56,337 bases of DNA, taken from NCBI GenBank assembly GCA_964484135.1, contig CAZAEL010000012.1:1-56337 (forward strand). Direction: 5' to 3'. The notes beneath the pieces were generated by a model, which was not told the DNA's origin, searched no databases, and saw nothing but the letters and a program-made list of their open reading frames with translations. The position numbers were made by a program, and so were the translations under genes. Every line of letters starts with the position of its first letter. Position 1 is the stretch's first letter. Source of the stretch: CAZAEL01 sp964484135. Lineage in GTDB: Bacteria > Elusimicrobiota > Elusimicrobia > FEN-1173. This document shows, one piece after another, positions 8,447 to 15,185 of this stretch.

Positions 8447-9580
8447 ATGGCAGACATCGCGACCGACAACAAGATCCGATCCGCGCCCCAACCGCGCAAG
8501 GAGGTGGCGCGGTTCGAGCCCTATCTGCCGGGACGGTCCCTGGAGCAGGTCAAGAAGCAGTACGGCCTCAAAAAGGTGGTGAAGCTGGCCTCCAACGAAA
8601 ACCCCCTGGGCCCGTCGCGGGCCGCCGCGGCCGCGCTGCGCAAGGCCGCGGACCGGATGCACCGGTACCCCGACGGGTTCAGCACGGACCTGCGTCAGGC
8701 CGTGGCCAAGCGCCTGGGCGTGAAACCGTCCCAGGTCATGCTGGGCGCGGGCTCGGACGAGCTGATCGAGCTTTTGGGCAAGGCGTACCTCACGCCCGAG
8801 GACGACATCGTGGTGTCGGAGCACGCCTTCGTGCGCTACCGCATGGCCGGGGAGCTCATGGGCGCGCGGGTGACCGCGGTCCCCATGAAAAACCTGAAAC
8901 ACGACCTCCGGGCCATGGCCCGGGCGGTCACGGAACGGACCAAGTTCGTCTTCATCGCCAACCCCAACAACCCCACGGGCACGTACAACACGGCGGGCGA
9001 AGTCTCCGATTTCCTCCGCGAACTGCCGGCGCACGCCATGCCGGTGATGGACGAGGCGTACTTCGAGTACGCCCGCCTTAAAAAGGATTATCCGGACGCG
9101 GTCGCGCTCTTCAAGGCCGGGGCCCGCCTCATCGCGCTGCGGACCTTCTCCAAGGTCCACGGCCTGGCGGGGCTGCGCGTCGGGTACGGCGTGGGGCCGG
9201 AGGCCGTGGCGGAAACCCTGGAGCGGGTGCGGCCGCCCTTCAACGTGTCCCTGGCGGCGCAGGCCGCGGCCGAGGCGGCGCTGAAGGACAAGAACCAGGT
9301 GCGGCGCTCGCTGCGGCTCCTGGCCGCGGAAACCCCGCGGCTGGAACGGGCGCTCAAGGACCTGCGGGTGGGCTGGGTTCCGTCCGCCGCCAACTTCCTC
9401 CTCGTGAACGTGGAGCCCCAGCGCGGGACCGAGGTCTTCGAAGCGCTGCTCAGGCGCGGCGTCATCGTGCGGGCGGTGGAGGAGTACGGCCTGCCCCATC
9501 ACATCCGGGTCACCATCGGGTTGCCGGAGGAAAACAAAATGTTCATCAAAGCTTTTCGGGAGGTTCGACAGACACTATGA
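8447..9580 (+). CDS. hisC: Histidinol-phosphate/aromatic aminotransferase
   Basis: PLP-dependent fold-type I aminotransferase of the HisC family. Seen are KLASNENPLGPS, the PLP-contact NPNNPTGTY, DEAYFEYA and the lysine region RTFSKVHGLAGLRVGYG. The ATG at 8447 follows pheA by eleven bases and gives 377 residues. HisC enzymes act on imidazole-acetol phosphate, but many also transaminate phenylpyruvate and hydroxyphenylpyruvate. With pheA, aroF and tyrA as neighbours and no other his gene here, I infer that the aromatic reaction is its main job. It overlaps aroF by 4 bases (ATGA). Confidence 0.92.
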   Translation: MADIATDNKIRSAPQPRKEVARFEPYLPGRSLEQVKKQYGLKKVVKLASNENPLGPSRAAAAALRKAADRMHRYPDGFSTDLRQAVAKRLGVKPSQVMLGAGSDELIELLGKAYLTPEDDIVVSEHAFVRYRMAGELMGARVTAVPMKNLKHDLRAMARAVTERTKFVFIANPNNPTGTYNTAGEVSDFLRELPAHAMPVMDEAYFEYARLKKDYPDAVALFKAGARLIALRTFSKVHGLAGLRVGYGVGPEAVAETLERVRPPFNVSLAAQAAAEAALKDKNQVRRSLRLLAAETPRLERALKDLRVGWVPSAANFLLVNVEPQRGTEVFEALLRRGVIVRAVEEYGLPHHIRVTIGLPEENKMFIKAFREVRQTL

Positions 9581-10596
9581 TCCTGACACTCAAGAGCGGC
9601 GTCAAGAAAAAAGAGGTGGACCAGGTTGTCCTGAAGATCAAGGAGCTGGGGTTCACCCCCCAGATGTCCAAGGGCGCGGAGAAGATCGTCATCGGCGTCA
9701 TCGGCGAAGGCAACAAGGCCATCGCCCACCGGGACATCTTCGAATCCATGGACCAGGTCGAAACGGTGACCCCCATCTCCAAGCCCTACAAGCTGGTCAG
9801 CCGGGAGTTCAAAAAAGAAGACACGGTCATCGAGGTGGGCGGCCTGAAGATCGGCGCCAAAGGCGTGGTGGTCATGGCCGGGCCCTGCTCCGTGGACACG
9901 CGCGACAACCTCATGCTCGTGGCCAAGGAGCTCAAGAAAACGGGGGTGCAGGTCCTGCGGGGCGGCGCCTTCAAGCCCCGTTCCTCGCCCTACGCCTTCC
10001 AGGGCCTGGGCGAAGAAGCCCTGCGGTTCCTGGCCGAGGCGCGCAAGGCCACGGGCCTGCCCGTGATCACGGAGGTCATGGACACCCGCCAGGTGGAGCT
10101 GGTGGCGCGGTACGCCGACATCCTCCAGGTGGGCGCGCGGAACGCCCAGAACTTCGATCTCCTCCGGGAGGTGGGCCAGTCCCAAAAACCCGTGATGCTC
10201 AAGCGGGGCATGGCCACCACCATCGAGGAATGGCTTATGGCCGCGGAATACATCGTGGCCAAGGGCAATCCCCAGGTGATCCTTTGCGAGCGGGGCATCC
10301 GGACCTTCGAGACGGCCACCCGCTTCACCCTGGACCTGAACGCCGTCCCGGTGCTCAAACACCTGAGCCATTTGCCGGTGGTGGTGGACCCGTCCCACGG
10401 CGTGGGGGTGCGGGACTTCATCGCGCCCATGGCCCGGGCCGCCCTGGCCGCGGGCGCGGACGGCATCATGGTGGAGGTGCACCCCAACCCGGCCACCGCC
10501 CTCTCCGACGGCCACCAGGCCCTCTTGCCCGCGCACATGTCCCACCTGATGAAGGACCTGCGCGGCGTGGCCGAGGCCGTGGGACGAACGCTGTAA
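9577..10596 (+). CDS. aroF: 3-deoxy-7-phosphoheptulonate (DAHP) synthase, I-beta type
   Basis: First step of the shikimate pathway: phosphoenolpyruvate plus erythrose-4-phosphate. The 339-residue product has an N-terminal ferredoxin-like regulatory domain of ~70 residues (MILTLKSGVKKKEVDQVVLK) joined to the KDO8P/DAHP TIM barrel (VVMAGPCSVDTRDN; LRGGAFKPRSSPYAFQG; LKRGMATTIEEW; VVVDPSHGVGVRDF). This two-domain form is the AroG/AroF I-beta class of Thermotoga and Bacillus, where the added domain senses aromatic end products. The start codon overlaps hisC. Confidence 0.95.
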   Translation: MILTLKSGVKKKEVDQVVLKIKELGFTPQMSKGAEKIVIGVIGEGNKAIAHRDIFESMDQVETVTPISKPYKLVSREFKKEDTVIEVGGLKIGAKGVVVMAGPCSVDTRDNLMLVAKELKKTGVQVLRGGAFKPRSSPYAFQGLGEEALRFLAEARKATGLPVITEVMDTRQVELVARYADILQVGARNAQNFDLLREVGQSQKPVMLKRGMATTIEEWLMAAEYIVAKGNPQVILCERGIRTFETATRFTLDLNAVPVLKHLSHLPVVVDPSHGVGVRDFIAPMARAALAAGADGIMVEVHPNPATALSDGHQALLPAHMSHLMKDLRGVAEAVGRTL

Positions 10597-10599
10597 GGC

Positions 10600-10696
10600 G
10601 TGAGAGGTGAGAAGTGGGAAGTTGAAAAAGAAAATATGTCGCTTGAGAACAGCGAAGTTGGTTTCGCCCTCTCGCTTTTCACTTTGAACTTTCCAC
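10600..10696. repeat. Heptamer arrays in inverted orientation, aroF-tyrA gap
   Basis: The left arm 10600-10628 is GTGAGAG, GTGAGAA, GTGGGAA then GTTGAAAA. The right arm 10676-10696 is TTTTCAC, TTTGAAC, TTTCCAC. The arms are imperfect complements around a 47-nt centre. The element has the same construction as the one between murC and murB. tyrA starts four bases after it. Confidence 0.75.
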
Positions 10697-10700
10697 GGGC

Positions 10701-11546
10701 ATGAAGCGTCCGGTTGTGGCAATCGTCGGCGTGGGCCTCATGGGCGGGTCCCTGGGCCTGTGCCTGCGCCGACGAAAAAAATGGCGCGTGGTGGGCACGG
10801 GCAGCCGCCCGTCCACCCTGCGCAAGGCCAAGCGGCGGGGGAGCGTGGACGCCGTCACGAGCGACCTCGGCGAGGCGGCGCGGGAAGCGTCCGTCGTGGT
10901 CCTGGCCGCGCCCGTCCACCGTTTGGCCGGTCTGGCCCGCCAGGTCCGCCCTTTCCTGAGGCCCGACTGTCTGGTCGTGGACGTGGGAAGCGTCAAGGAG
11001 CCCATCGTGCGGACGGTGAGCCGGTTTTTCGCGGGGCCCACGGGCCCCTGGTTCGTCGGCTGCCACCCCATGGCCGGGTCGGAAAAAACCGGGGTGGAGA
11101 ACGCGCGCGCGGACCTGTATCAAGGCGCCGTCTGCGTGATCACGCCCGGTCCGCGGACCGCGGCCGCGGCGGTGCGCCGCGCCGAGGCCTTCTGGCGCGG
11201 CGTGGGGGCCAAGACCTTGCGGCTGCGTCCGGCGGAACACGACCGGCAGGTGGCCTTGGTCAGCCACCTCCCCCATCTCTTGGCCGACGCCTTGGTCCTG
11301 GCCGCGGCCGCGCCGGGCCGAAACCTGCGCCTGGTCAAGGCCCTGGCCGCCGGGAGCTTCCGCGACGCCACCCGCGTGGCCGACGCGGACCCGGCCCAAT
11401 GGCGCGCCATATTCCGGATGAACGACCGGTCCCTCCGGGAAGCGGTCCGGCTTTTCCAAAAGCGGCTGGCGCGCCTGGCGGCCGGCCGATGGCCCTTGGC
11501 CGCCCTGGGCAGGGCCAGGGCGTTCCGCCGCAAAATTTTCGCGTAA
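10701..11546 (+). CDS. tyrA: Prephenate dehydrogenase
   Basis: NAD(P)-dependent oxidative decarboxylation of prephenate (or arogenate) toward tyrosine. The 281-residue product starts with a Rossmann motif (VAIVGVGLMGGSLGLCLRRR) and carries the family signature CHPMAGSEKTGVENA and the substrate-pocket histidines in VSHLPHLLADALV. There is no ACT or chorismate mutase domain, so feedback control must lie elsewhere. The ATG directly follows a repeat element. Confidence 0.93.
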   Translation: MKRPVVAIVGVGLMGGSLGLCLRRRKKWRVVGTGSRPSTLRKAKRRGSVDAVTSDLGEAAREASVVVLAAPVHRLAGLARQVRPFLRPDCLVVDVGSVKEPIVRTVSRFFAGPTGPWFVGCHPMAGSEKTGVENARADLYQGAVCVITPGPRTAAAAVRRAEAFWRGVGAKTLRLRPAEHDRQVALVSHLPHLLADALVLAAAAPGRNLRLVKALAAGSFRDATRVADADPAQWRAIFRMNDRSLREAVRLFQKRLARLAAGRWPLAALGRARAFRRKIFA

Positions 11547-11571
11547 AACACCTTCAAGGAGCCCTTTCGCC

Positions 11572-12885
11572 ATGAGCGTTTCCACCACCACCCGGGTCGT
11601 CCTTCCCGGCGGCGTCCTGCGGGGCGAGACCCAGCCCCCGCCCGACAAATCCATCACCCACAGGGCCGTGATCCTTTCGGCCCTGGCCAACGGCACCTCC
11701 CGCATCGTCCATCCCCTCATGGCCGCGGACTGCGAGCGCACGGCCGAGGCCTTCCGCGTGCTGGGCCTGAGCGTGGAACTGGACCGGCGGGGGGAATGGA
11801 TCGTGGTCGGGCGGGGCCTCCACGGCATCCAGGAAGCCGACTCCCAGACCGTGTACTGCGGGAACTCCGGCACCACCATGCGCCTCCTGGCGGGCGTCCT
11901 GTCCGGCCAGCCCTTTGAGACCAAGCTCATGGGGGACCAGAGCCTGTCCCACCGCCCCATGGACCGTGTGGCCGAGCCCCTGCGCCTCATGGGCGCCGAC
12001 ATCGCGGCCCGGGACGGGCGGTTCGCCCCCCTGAAAGTCCGCGGGCGCCGGCCCCTCAAACCCATCGAATGGAAAATCCCGGTGGCCAGCGCCCAGGTGA
12101 AGTCCTGCCTGCTCCTGGCCGGTCTCTACGCCGAGGGCGTCACCGCGGTGGAGGAGCCGTACAAGTCCCGCGACCACACGGAACGGATGATGACGGCCGC
12201 GGGCGTCAAGCTGGAGATCCAGGACCGCCGCGTTTCCATCGGGACCGGGCAGTCCGTCCAGGCCCAGGAATGGGTGGTGCCGGGCGACATATCGAGCGCG
12301 GCCTTTTTCGCGGTGGCGGCGCTGATCGCCCCGGGCTCGGAGATCCTGCTGCGCAACGTGGGCACCAACCCCACGCGCGACGGCATTTTGGAGGTCCTCC
12401 AGGGCATGGGCGCCCAGATCAAATGGGAGGACAGCCGGGTCGTGGGCGGGGAGCCGGTCAGCGACCTGGTGGTCAAATCTTCCGCCCTGAAGGCGGGCCG
12501 CGTGGACGGCGCCATCGTCCCGCGCATGATCGACGAAATCCCCGTCCTGGCCGTGGCCGCGACGCAGGCCCAGGGCGTCACCGAGATCCGCGGCGCCGGG
12601 GAGCTGCGCGTCAAGGAATCCGACCGTCTGGCCCACCTGACCACGGAACTGACCAAGATGGGCGCGCGGGTCGAGGAGCTGCCCGACGGACTTCGCATCG
12701 AGGGCCCCACGCCCCTCAAGGGCGGCACGGTGGACTCTTTCGGCGACCACCGCATGGCCATGTCCTTCGCGGTGGCGGGCCTGATCGCCCGCGGGGAGAC
12801 CAACATCCTCAACGCGGACTGCGTGGACATTTCCTTCCCTTCCTTCTGGGAGGAGTTCGAAAAACTCCGGGCCGCGGCCTCTTGA
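11572..12885 (+). CDS. aroA: 3-phosphoshikimate 1-carboxyvinyltransferase (EPSP synthase)
   Basis: Transfers the enolpyruvyl group of PEP to shikimate-3-phosphate. The 437-residue product has the N-terminal PPPDKSITHRAVILSALANG, the GNSGTTMRLLAGVLSGQ segment, the central LMGDQSLSHRPMDRV and the C-terminal DEIPVLAVAATQAQG and KESDRLAH motifs. A Shine-Dalgarno AAGGAG lies ahead of the ATG. It completes a local set pheA-hisC-aroF-tyrA-aroA; aroB, aroC, aroE and aroK are not in the window. Confidence 0.96.
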   Translation: MSVSTTTRVVLPGGVLRGETQPPPDKSITHRAVILSALANGTSRIVHPLMAADCERTAEAFRVLGLSVELDRRGEWIVVGRGLHGIQEADSQTVYCGNSGTTMRLLAGVLSGQPFETKLMGDQSLSHRPMDRVAEPLRLMGADIAARDGRFAPLKVRGRRPLKPIEWKIPVASAQVKSCLLLAGLYAEGVTAVEEPYKSRDHTERMMTAAGVKLEIQDRRVSIGTGQSVQAQEWVVPGDISSAAFFAVAALIAPGSEILLRNVGTNPTRDGILEVLQGMGAQIKWEDSRVVGGEPVSDLVVKSSALKAGRVDGAIVPRMIDEIPVLAVAATQAQGVTEIRGAGELRVKESDRLAHLTTELTKMGARVEELPDGLRIEGPTPLKGGTVDSFGDHRMAMSFAVAGLIARGETNILNADCVDISFPSFWEEFEKLRAAAS

Positions 12886-12925
12886 GCCGCGAACGGCCCG
12901 GACGACGCCCGCCGGTCAAAGCCCC

Positions 12926-13621
12926 ATGAGCCCCCGGAAACACAACGGCATCATCGCCCTGGACGGTCCGGCCGGCGCCGGCAAATCCACCATCGCCAAG
13001 ATGGTGGCCCAGCGGCTCCGGTCCCGGTACGTGGACACGGGGGCCATGTACCGGGCCATGGCCTGGAAGGCGATCCAGGAGGGCGTCCCTTTCGACTCGC
13101 CGCGGGCCCTGGCCCGCATGGCCTCCCGGACCAAACTCCGCTTCGCGCACCGGAACGGCGCCCAGCACATCCTGGTGGACGGGCGCGACGCCACCCACGC
13201 CATCCGCACCCTGCGCGTGACCAAGATGACCAACGCGGTGGCCGCGGTCCCGGAGGTGCGGCGGGTCCTGCAGCGGCGGCAGAAGGACATGGGGAAGAGC
13301 GGCCGGGTGGTCATGGAGGGCCGCGACATCGGCACCCGGGTCTTCCCCAACGCCTCCTTCAAGTTTTACCTGGACGCCTCTCCCGAGGAGCGGGCCAACC
13401 GCCGGTACCGGGAGCTGAAGGCCAAGGGCCGCCGCGTCAGCCTCAGGGCCGTCCTGGAGGCCATCCGTCGGCGGGACCACAAGGACAAGACCCGCCGCGA
13501 TTCCCCTTTGAAAGCCGCGCCGGACGCGGTGGTGGTGGACACCACGCGCATGTCCCTGCACGAGGTGGCGGATTTCATCCTGGACTGGGTGAAGAATCCG
13601 CCGGCCCGCCGCCATGGGTGA
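12926..13621 (+). CDS. cmk: Cytidylate kinase
   Basis: Phosphorylates CMP and dCMP with ATP. The 231-residue product has the P-loop GPAGAGKSTIAKMVAQRL, the NMP-binding VDTGAMYRAMAWK, the catalytic arginine region MEGRDIGTRVFPNA and the lid DRRYREL-type helix (ERANRRYRELKAKG). The order aroA-cmk-(rpsA or plsC) is widespread in bacteria. The 3' end overlaps plsC by 8 bases. Confidence 0.94.
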   Translation: MSPRKHNGIIALDGPAGAGKSTIAKMVAQRLRSRYVDTGAMYRAMAWKAIQEGVPFDSPRALARMASRTKLRFAHRNGAQHILVDGRDATHAIRTLRVTKMTNAVAAVPEVRRVLQRRQKDMGKSGRVVMEGRDIGTRVFPNASFKFYLDASPEERANRRYRELKAKGRRVSLRAVLEAIRRRDHKDKTRRDSPLKAAPDAVVVDTTRMSLHEVADFILDWVKNPPARRHG

Positions 13622-14276
13622 GGGAACCACGACCTTGCACGCGTCTCCCGCGCAAGAACACGCCCTGGGCCCCAGGACATGGCTGCACGTCGTTTTGTAT
13701 TGGGCGGGGCACGCGTTTTTCTCCGCCGCCTTCCGGACCGTCTGGCGGCTCCGCGTCTCGGGCCGGGAGCACATCCCCTTGACCGGCGGGGTGATCTTCG
13801 CCTCCAACCACGTGTCCCTGGCGGACCCGCCCCTGGTGGGCAGCTGCATCCCGCGCATGATCCATTTCATGGCCAAGCAGGAGCTCTTCGAGATCCCGGT
13901 CTTCGGGTGGATCATCCGGCAGGTCAACGCCTTCCCGGTCAAGCGGGTGGAGCGGGACGTGGGCGCCTTCAAGACCGCCCAACGGCTTCTCCTGGCCGGG
14001 GAGGCCATCATCCTGTTCCCGGAAGGCACGCGCCAGCGGGGCGGCCGGCTGGGGCGGCCCAAATCCGGCGTTGGCATGCTGGCGGTCAAGACCCAATGCC
14101 CGGTGGTGCCGGTGTACGTCCACAACGCGGACCGGCTCTCGTCGTTGCAGCCCCTCCGCGTGCGCTTCGGTCCCCCTCTCCGGGCCGAAGCGGACGCCGA
14201 CTACGACGCCTTCAGCCGACGCGTCATGGAGGCCATCGCGGGCCTCAAGGAGGAATGCCTTGGATCCCAAAATTAA
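13614..14276 (+). CDS. plsC: 1-acyl-sn-glycerol-3-phosphate acyltransferase
   Basis: Membrane-associated acyltransferase that converts lysophosphatidate to phosphatidate. The 220-residue product has the catalytic HX4D box (NHVSLADPP), the FPEGTR substrate-binding box and a hydrophobic N-terminal segment. The start is inside cmk, so the two are probably co-translated. Other lysophospholipid or lipid A acyltransferases share these boxes, so substrate identity is inferred from length and the cmk context. Confidence 0.9.
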   Translation: MGEGTTTLHASPAQEHALGPRTWLHVVLYWAGHAFFSAAFRTVWRLRVSGREHIPLTGGVIFASNHVSLADPPLVGSCIPRMIHFMAKQELFEIPVFGWIIRQVNAFPVKRVERDVGAFKTAQRLLLAGEAIILFPEGTRQRGGRLGRPKSGVGMLAVKTQCPVVPVYVHNADRLSSLQPLRVRFGPPLRAEADADYDAFSRRVMEAIAGLKEECLGSQN

Positions 14277-14454
14277 AAAGGGGTTTCAGGCCGTGATTTT
14301 CGGCCTCCTCTACATACTCCTGTTCCTCATCCTCATGCCGTCCCTGATCCGGCTCTTGGACGACCGATGGGGGAAGATCCTTTATGGGGTCTTGGTGGCG
14401 GGCGCGGTGGGGGTGGCTTTCCGGCTGCGGGCCGTTTCTCGGGACCTGCTTTAG
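14260..14454 (+). CDS. Small two-helix membrane protein
   Basis: A 64-residue ORF from a TTG start at 14260, preceded by AAGGAGG and overlapping the end of plsC by 17 bases. Two hydrophobic segments are visible (AVIFGLLYILLFLILM and ILYGVLVAGAVGVAF), joined by a charged turn (RLLDDRWGK). No family is recognised. The overlap and ribosome site suggest it is translated with plsC and sits in the inner membrane. Confidence 0.6.
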   Translation: MDPKIKKGFQAVIFGLLYILLFLILMPSLIRLLDDRWGKILYGVLVAGAVGVAFRLRAVSRDLL

Positions 14455-14469
14455 GGTCATTAAACCGGT

Positions 14470-14499
14470 TTGACAAGGGGGCTCCCCACCCGATATAAT
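14470..14499 (+). promoter_or_regulatory. Near-consensus sigma70 promoter
   Basis: A perfect -35 TTGACA (14470-14475) and a perfect -10 TATAAT (14494-14499) are separated by 18 bp, in otherwise GC-rich DNA. The predicted start is near 14506. It faces the hairpin transcript and the tRNA-Glu locus. Confidence 0.8.
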
Positions 14500-14505
14500 G
14501 GGTTT

Positions 14506-14560
14506 TTGGCCTGTTTCCCGAGGCCATGGGCTCCTCCTCACCCTCCTGAGGAGGTTTTTC
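14506..14560 (+). ncRNA. Candidate short RNA: hairpin plus intrinsic terminator
   Basis: Just downstream of the strong promoter, TGGCCT (14507-14512) pairs with AGGCCA (14521-14526). CCTCCTCA (14533-14540) pairs with TGAGGAGG (14547-14554) and is followed by TTTTT, a good intrinsic terminator. The transcript would be about 50 nt. It could encode the seven-residue MGSSSPS (ATG 14526, stop 14547-14549), but no good ribosome site precedes it. It may instead be a terminated leader of the tRNA transcript. No known RNA family is recognised. Confidence 0.45.
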
Positions 14561-14599
14561 CGTTTTAACGGGGGACCGCCCTTTTTCGGCCCTTGGGTC

Positions 14600-14643
14600 G
14601 GCCAGGGCATCCGTTCCCACGCAAGGCAGGATCACGGGTTCGT
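14600..14643 (+). pseudogene. Broken tRNA-Glu copy 1 (D-loop to T-loop)
   Basis: This stretch aligns with the D-loop, anticodon arm and T-arm of the intact tRNA-Glu at 14959. The best match is CAAGGCAGGATCACGGGTTCG. It lacks the 5' half and the acceptor 3' strand. After the T-loop it continues with a sequence that, in the intact locus, lies downstream of the tRNA (TTCGyGGTGGAAmACCG at 14640 and 15053). This is what a deletion between two ACGGGTTCG repeats would produce. Confidence 0.6.
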
Positions 14644-14690
14644 GGTGGAAAACCGGCGGCTGCGGAAAGGCCCATAAGGCCCCACTGGCA

Positions 14691-14935
14691 TGGCCCGTTC
14701 GTCTAGCCCTTCGCCGCGCACCGCAAATCTTCAGGATGCGGCTCAGGGCCTGGGTTGCTCACGACCTCGCAACCCGTGCCTAGACAGACCGAAGTTCCCA
14801 AAGTGCCGTAAGGCACTTTGACTTTGGCCAGGCACCCTAGAACGCTGCCCTCGTGGCCCCTCGGGCCAGCGGGAAGGAAGGCCCTCTCTATTTGGCGGAG
14901 AATAAAATTCTCCGCTTCCGCTCAAGGCGGAGATC
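14691..14935 (+). pseudogene. Interrupted tRNA-Glu copy 2
   Basis: Three collinear pieces of tRNA-Glu are spread over 245 bases: the acceptor/D-arm TGGCCCGTTCGTCTAG (14691-14706, exact), the D-loop/anticodon stem CCTAGAACGCTGCCCTC (14836-14852, 15 of 17) and the anticodon 3' side CTCAAGGCGGAGATC (14921-14935, exact). The intervening 129 and 68 bases hold perfect short hairpins (14752/14769, 14799/14812, 14895/14908). It cannot give a functional tRNA without splicing, for which there is no evidence. Confidence 0.6.
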
Positions 14936-14946
14936 CCTAACCCCTG

Positions 14947-15043
14947 GGCCCATGGCGTGGCCCGTTCGTCTAGTGGCCTAGGACGCCGCCCTCTCAAGGC
15001 GGAGATCACGGGTTCGACTCCCGTACGGGCCACGCCATGGGCC
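14947..15043. repeat. 19-bp perfect inverted repeat enclosing tRNA-Glu
   Basis: GGCCCATGGCGTGGCCCGT (14947-14965) is the exact reverse complement of 15025-15043. Seven of these pairs are the tRNA acceptor stem. The other twelve extend it into both flanks, so the precursor could fold with a 19-bp acceptor helix. Confidence 0.85.
14959..15032 (+). tRNA. tRNA-Glu (CTC anticodon)
   Basis: A 74-nt cloverleaf: acceptor GGCCCGT/ACGGGCC, D-stem GTCT/AGGAC region, anticodon stem CCGCC/GGCGG with loop CTCTCAA (anticodon CTC at 34-36), T-stem ACGGG/CCCGT with TTCGACT loop, and A as discriminator base. The 3' CCA is not encoded (CGCC follows). It reads GAG codons. It is the only intact tRNA gene in the window and sits among fragments of itself. 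Confidence 0.95.
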
Positions 15044-15130
15044 GGGAACGGGTTCGCGGTGGAACACCGACCGCCGTCAGCGGTCGTTTATCAGTGGCCG
15101 GGAATCCTCCCCACCAAGCCGGCAGGCGGT

Positions 15131-15144
15131 CTCCCGTACGGGCC
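15131..15144 (+). pseudogene. tRNA-Glu 3'-end fragment (att-like)
   Basis: CTCCCGTACGGGCC repeats the T-stem/acceptor 3' end of the tRNA (15018-15031) exactly, 113 bp downstream. A copy of the tRNA 3' end is what a tRNA-targeted integrase leaves as attR. Only about 100 bp lie between, with a CGACCGC/GCGGTCG hairpin (15068-15086) and no integrase. Confidence 0.5.
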
Positions 15145-15185
15145 GGAAGAGGAATCAAGGGAGAAAAAGGAAGGCTTTCGAAAAA

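Noticed and set aside
14600..14935. Permuted or intron-containing tRNA gene
   Set aside because: The 3'-half-before-5'-half order is better explained by tandem copies that decayed. The inserts are too short for group I introns and no archaeal-type splice motif is visible.
15033..15144. Integrated element with attL/attR at tRNA-Glu
   Set aside because: Only about 100 bp lie between the repeats and no integrase or phage gene is present; at most a remnant.
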